From: DFXE01 sp032054765
GTDB lineage: Bacteria; Bacteroidota; Bacteroidia; Bacteroidales; Tannerellaceae
Length of the DNA stretch: 64,000 bases
NCBI GenBank assembly: GCA_032054765.1
Contig: DAMBSC010000005.1
Location: forward strand, 186,001 to 250,000
Direction: 5' to 3'
Position 1 is the stretch's first letter. Each line of letters begins with the position of its first letter. The notes under the pieces are model-generated. The model was not told the DNA's origin and searched no databases. It worked only from the letters and a program-made list of their open reading frames with translations. A program made the translations under genes and the position numbers. Shown in pieces: positions 63,901 to 64,000 of this stretch.

Positions 63901-64000
63901 TGAAAACAAACAATTCAGAAAAGTCGGATGCCAACCGGGCATCCGATATCCGTCAATCTGCCATAAACACGGCAAACGAATGGGCAGACGCATTCGAAAC
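63901..64000 (+). CDS. Partial gene at the right window edge
   Basis: An ATG at 63901 opens a frame of 33 codons to the edge, beginning MKTNNSEKSDANRASDIRQ, hydrophilic and helical. AT-rich sequence upstream could hold a promoter. The rest is outside the window, and no family can be named. Confidence 0.45.

Larger units (their letters stand above)
42157..64000 (+). mobile_element. Mu-like transposable prophage, left 21.8 kb
   Basis: The element starts near 42157 (TGTGGTTTATAGG; Mu-type ends begin with TG), where the receptor frame breaks off. It holds, in order, repressor, early regulator, MuA-like transposase, MuB-like ATPase, DUF3164, accessory minus-strand genes, HU-like protein, lysis genes and a siphovirus-type tail module. 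Coding bias (richer in C at third positions) differs from the AT-rich host. The exact left end and the 5-bp target duplication cannot be proved without the right end. Confidence 0.8.

Overview
The window looks like a Bacteroidales chromosome (Bacteroidetes) interrupted by a transposable prophage. Lineage evidence: low-GC host genes; many promoters with the TAnnTTTG -7 element typical of the phylum; families largely restricted to it (PG0541-type transporter-associated protein, TIGR02757, DUF4248, HU-related proteins, SusD-like and T9SS-sorted proteins). A Dysgonomonas/Porphyromonadaceae-like host is my best guess, by inference only. No rRNA, tRNA, CRISPR array or reverse transcriptase was recognised.

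Host part (1-42 kb). A DUF308 membrane protein and an AraC regulator precede a TetR-controlled RND efflux operon (TolC, lipoprotein adaptor, RND pump, PG0541-like protein, STM3941-like protein, orphan response regulator). guaA, a coiled-coil membrane protein and a Crp/Fnr regulator follow. A second exporter operon (TolC, HlyD, two ABC-2 permeases, no ATPase) is next, then an FtsB/DivIC-like protein, dnaX, a DUF1080 protein and queF-queC for queuosine precursors. Further on are a FadL-type porin, a GH88 lipoprotein, proline genes (pruA, proline dehydrogenase, convergent proC), a C1 peptidase, ppk2-ppk1, an AXE1-type esterase, a TIGR02757 protein, a Tyr-rich/charged-repeat protein and a collagen-like lipoprotein. 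A complete IS4-family element (39971-41673, with 19-bp terminal inverted repeats) and the C-terminal stub of a TonB-dependent receptor end the host part.

Prophage part (about 42.16 kb to beyond 64 kb). The receptor stub ends where a Mu-like prophage begins. It carries a cI/LexA-like repressor and a divergent small early gene sharing an operator-promoter region, a MuA-like DDE transposase (D312, D393, E425), a MuB-like ATPase and a DUF3164 protein. Minus-strand accessory genes follow: two membrane proteins and an unusual two-gene secretion cargo (a chimeric SusD-like protein overlapping a T9SS-sorted protein). Next are DUF4248 and HU-like genes and a lysis cassette (lysozyme, membrane protein, out-of-frame nested unimolecular spanin). 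A siphovirus-type tail module completes it: tube, frameshifted chaperone pair, tape measure, distal tail and a tail-tip gene that itself carries a frameshift. No head or packaging gene lies in the 22 kb seen, so the head genes are to the right or missing.

Most unusual features. Three intergenic arrays of tandem palindromes share an exact 22-nt period but have different core sequences (13037-13140, 23046-23126, 52171-52258); two are in host DNA and one is in the prophage. Two copies of a GC-rich element, each with 19-nt palindromes centred on CCTnAGG at nearly identical spacing (51690-51925 and 63514-63800), bracket the lysis-tail module. All functional statements are from reading the sequence; no database search was possible.
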